DNA of 64,000 nucleotides from Microplitis mediator (Eukaryota > Arthropoda > Insecta > Hymenoptera > Braconidae). Of this stretch, positions 58,792 through 64,000 are shown piece by piece (positions within the stretch are counted from its first letter, which is position 1; every line of letters starts with the position of its first letter). The stretch lies in NCBI RefSeq assembly GCF_029852145.1, contig NC_079971.1, positions 2,746,097 to 2,810,096 on the forward strand. Reading direction: 5' to 3'. The notes below the pieces were generated by a model. That model searched no databases, was not told where the DNA came from, and saw only the letters and a list, made by a program, of their open reading frames with translations. The position numbers were made by a program, and so were the translations under genes.

Positions 58792-58844
<53 letters not shown>

Positions 58845-59737
58845 AGAAAGAGACATCAATGAATTAAATAGTGCGTATATAACATGAAATGATTCTATTC
58901 ATTCGTCGAAATGGCTTCCCGCTGAAGGATACAAGGACATTGTAGGATACCCTTATCCGGCCTCAAGTGTCCTCTTCTCGGAAATTCTTATTCTTGAAAT
59001 CTTACCCTTCTAATAGAACTATATTCGTATAATTCTAAGCTCCTAGATCGTGTGAATCTGTCTAGAAACAACTTCTTTTTCTCTTTCCTATAGAATATTG
59101 ACAAACGAAATTGAAACGCGATATTGCATCATTAAGTGAACCATAAAATATACGTCGACCGATGCATCGGAAATACAAAAAAAAAATACATCAAAATGTG
59201 CTGCGCCCACTATTAAGTATTGTGATAATCATCTAGCGGTAATTTTACTAACTATTATAATATAATAATATATACTGTTATTACTTATGAAAAGATCGTT
59301 AAAAAAACTCGTATAAATATTTAAAACAAAAAAAAGTTGAAAGTGTACGGTAAAAGTACTTTTACAGATCGAGTAAGAATGCACGAATATAACTCGATGA
59401 CCTTCGAGTTCACTTATTAACTTTTCTTGAGCGTACTCTCAACTTACTGAGACACATTCATGTACACATTATAAGTATACAATACTTGCTTTAACACGTT
59501 AATTTGCTGCTAAACAAAAGAATAAATCGCCGGTCTAAATCGTCAAGGACGTTTTAAATACATGATGCAATATTCGGATGTGTGTGATTTTCTTCTCTAC
59601 AGATGTCACTTTATCCATCTTCGACGATACGAAAATTGAAATAAACCTTCCTTTCAATTGTGATTAGAAGTTATAAAAAATCCCTGAAGTCGGCCAATTA
59701 GCTAGTGAATCATAATCTAGATTAAATACATAAATCT
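58387..59737. other. AT-rich DNA with a (TA)n tract
   Basis: (TA)n at about 58793-58840. No gene supported. Confidence 0.5.
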
Positions 59738-59940
59738 ACACACGAATAAAATTTATCATGACCAGCACGATACAGTATACTGACTGTCGCGATACTCGTT
59801 TAGCTATTTGGAGGTTAGTGCAAGTATTGTTACGTATGCTGACAACAATACGGACGGTAGCTCTGCAGATCGCTTTCTTTACAATACGCAAATCATTATC
59901 CAGTAGATCGTGCCAATCACAATATTTTTTTCTCCGTGCA
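59738..59940 (-). mobile_element. CACGGAGAAAAAAATATTGTGATT element, copy 2 of the 51058 family
   Basis: Read on the minus strand it follows the 51058 copy for most of its length (ACGATCTA...GGATAATGAT, CACTAACCTC, ACAGTCAG, ACTGTATCGT). Confidence 0.75.
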
Positions 59941-60059
59941 TTAAATAAATAAATCGACAGCAAGGATGGCTAATGCCTCGAAGCTGTGGGCTACACCTTG
60001 TCACGTGTGAATTTTATAAAGCTCTATGTCTTATGCGACCAGGTCTGTTTGGACATTAG

Positions 60060-60475
60060 TTAGTACTTAGGCCTAATATTGCATCTCGTCGTGATTTCAC
60101 TAAAACGGATTCTCTTCTAGTTTCATTTGCTCACACTACAACTTATCGAAGATCATTCTTAATTACGGGTTGCAATTTTTGGAACTCGCTTCCACTCGAA
60201 GTTACGACATCAGAAACTTTAGATGAATTCCGAAGTAAATCCTATTCATATTTGATGAATCTGGAAGAAAACTAGTAAACCCTTAAAAGAGTAAACTCTT
60301 GTATGTTTTGGAATGAGTGAGTGAACATCTGAAAATTCTGTAGGTAAACTGTAATTAATATTGTATTTTATTGAATTTAGTGTTATTGTACTCATTAATA
60401 ATAATAATAATTATATGTATATTGGTTCGTGATCACAAGAAGCAGCAGCTCCATGAACGTAAATAAATGAATTTC
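60060..60475 (+). pseudogene. 3' end of a non-LTR retrotransposon (LINE) ORF2 with 3' UTR
   Basis: A frame ending at the TAG at 60273-60275 encodes the familiar C-terminal block of jockey/CR1-like ORF2 proteins (YRRSFLITGCNFWNSLP, then SETLDEFRSKSYSYL). The upstream part is broken by a stop at 60057. About 200 bp of AT-rich 3' UTR with AATAATAATAAT follow, up to the CCCGGGTC element. A 5'-truncated, dead copy. Confidence 0.7.
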
Positions 60476-61052
60476 CCGGGTCAAAAATAAAACTTGATTC
60501 AGGCTCGCTTCGCCTTATTTTCTTTTGAAGTTATCGATTTGCCGACGATTTTTTGATAAGATCTCGACTTTTTCTACTTAAATTTAATTTTTTTCAACTT
60601 TTTCAACTTTTTTCATCTTAGGTTCAAATTATTCGTCTTTACTTTGAGCTCGATAGTCATTCACATTACTTTCGACTTGCTAAACCAAGTCGAAAAAAAG
60701 TCATTTACTCGCCTTACTTTCGCCTTGATATATAAAAATTATTTCATCTTAGTTCTGACTTTTTCGACTTATAATTTAAGTCGAATAAGTCTACATCAAG
60801 TCAGTTTCGACTTGATTTAGACTTTTTCGCCTTACATTTTAAGTCGAATAAGTCTAAACCAAGTCAATTTCGACTTGATTTCAACTTTTTCGTCTTAAAT
60901 CGTGACTAAGTAAGCCAGTTAAGTCTAAACCAAGGCGAAAACTTAATATATTTCATACCTCCGTAAAAAAAGTTGAGTTTGTCTTGTGAAAAACGGCTCC
61001 AAATTTCGACTTGGTAAACCAAGTCTAAATCAAGTTTTATTTTTGACCCGGG
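60475..61052. mobile_element. CCCGGGTC element, copy C (578 bp)
   Basis: Same ends as copies A and B; flanked by TT on both sides. Longest copy, with extra AAGTCGAATAAGTCTA words. Confidence 0.9.
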
Positions 61053-61054
61053 TT

Positions 61055-64000
<2,946 letters not shown>

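Overview
The window is AT-rich arthropod DNA. It most likely comes from an insect, possibly a hymenopteran such as a parasitoid wasp; that is a guess from the base composition and repeat style, not proven. Two minus-strand exons with good splice sites (28231-28464 and 18229-18336) encode the disordered N-terminus and the P-loop of a Rab26-type small GTPase. This is the only convincing host gene seen. Its remaining exons are not recognisable between 12.4 and 18.2 kb, so they probably lie left of the window.

1-12.4 kb: an almost complete Polinton/Maverick (adintovirus-like) element with all genes on the + strand and every frame open. In order: protein-primed PolB (cut by the left edge and interrupted by a 177-bp intron), an unknown protein A, an A32-type packaging ATPase, a single-BIR inhibitor-of-apoptosis-like protein, a small basic protein with a hydrophobic tail, a conserved Polinton protein of unknown function, a retroviral-type integrase, a penton-like minor capsid protein, a basic core-like protein, a double-jelly-roll-type major capsid protein, a second copy of the unknown protein (B), and an adenain-like cysteine protease. 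Together these supply replication, integration, capsid building, genome packaging and virion maturation. The left terminal repeat is off-window. The right end lies somewhere after the poly(A) signals and the (TTA)n tract at 12.5-12.7 kb.

12.7-62.5 kb: mostly intron or intergenic DNA packed with non-autonomous DNA transposons. Families recognised: (1) a 248-bp piggyBac-like MITE with TTAA duplications, three copies; (2) a CCCGGGTCAAAA element, three intact copies with 2-bp duplications; (3) a 340-bp CCCATACAAA element, three copies, also with 2-bp duplications; (4) about 143-170 bp near-perfect hairpins with CTCTCTAAA ends, many copies, one amplified as an exact 155-bp tandem array; (5) elements with CACGG-A(n) ends whose interiors are arrays of short self-complementary words; (6) assorted palindromic elements. 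There are also two P-element-type transposase relics, the 3' end of a LINE, and two tRNA-derived SINE relics.

62.48-64 kb: an essentially pure (ATT)n tract that runs off the window. Coordinates of repeat edges were set by eye from their inverted termini. Nothing was aligned by computer or searched in a database.
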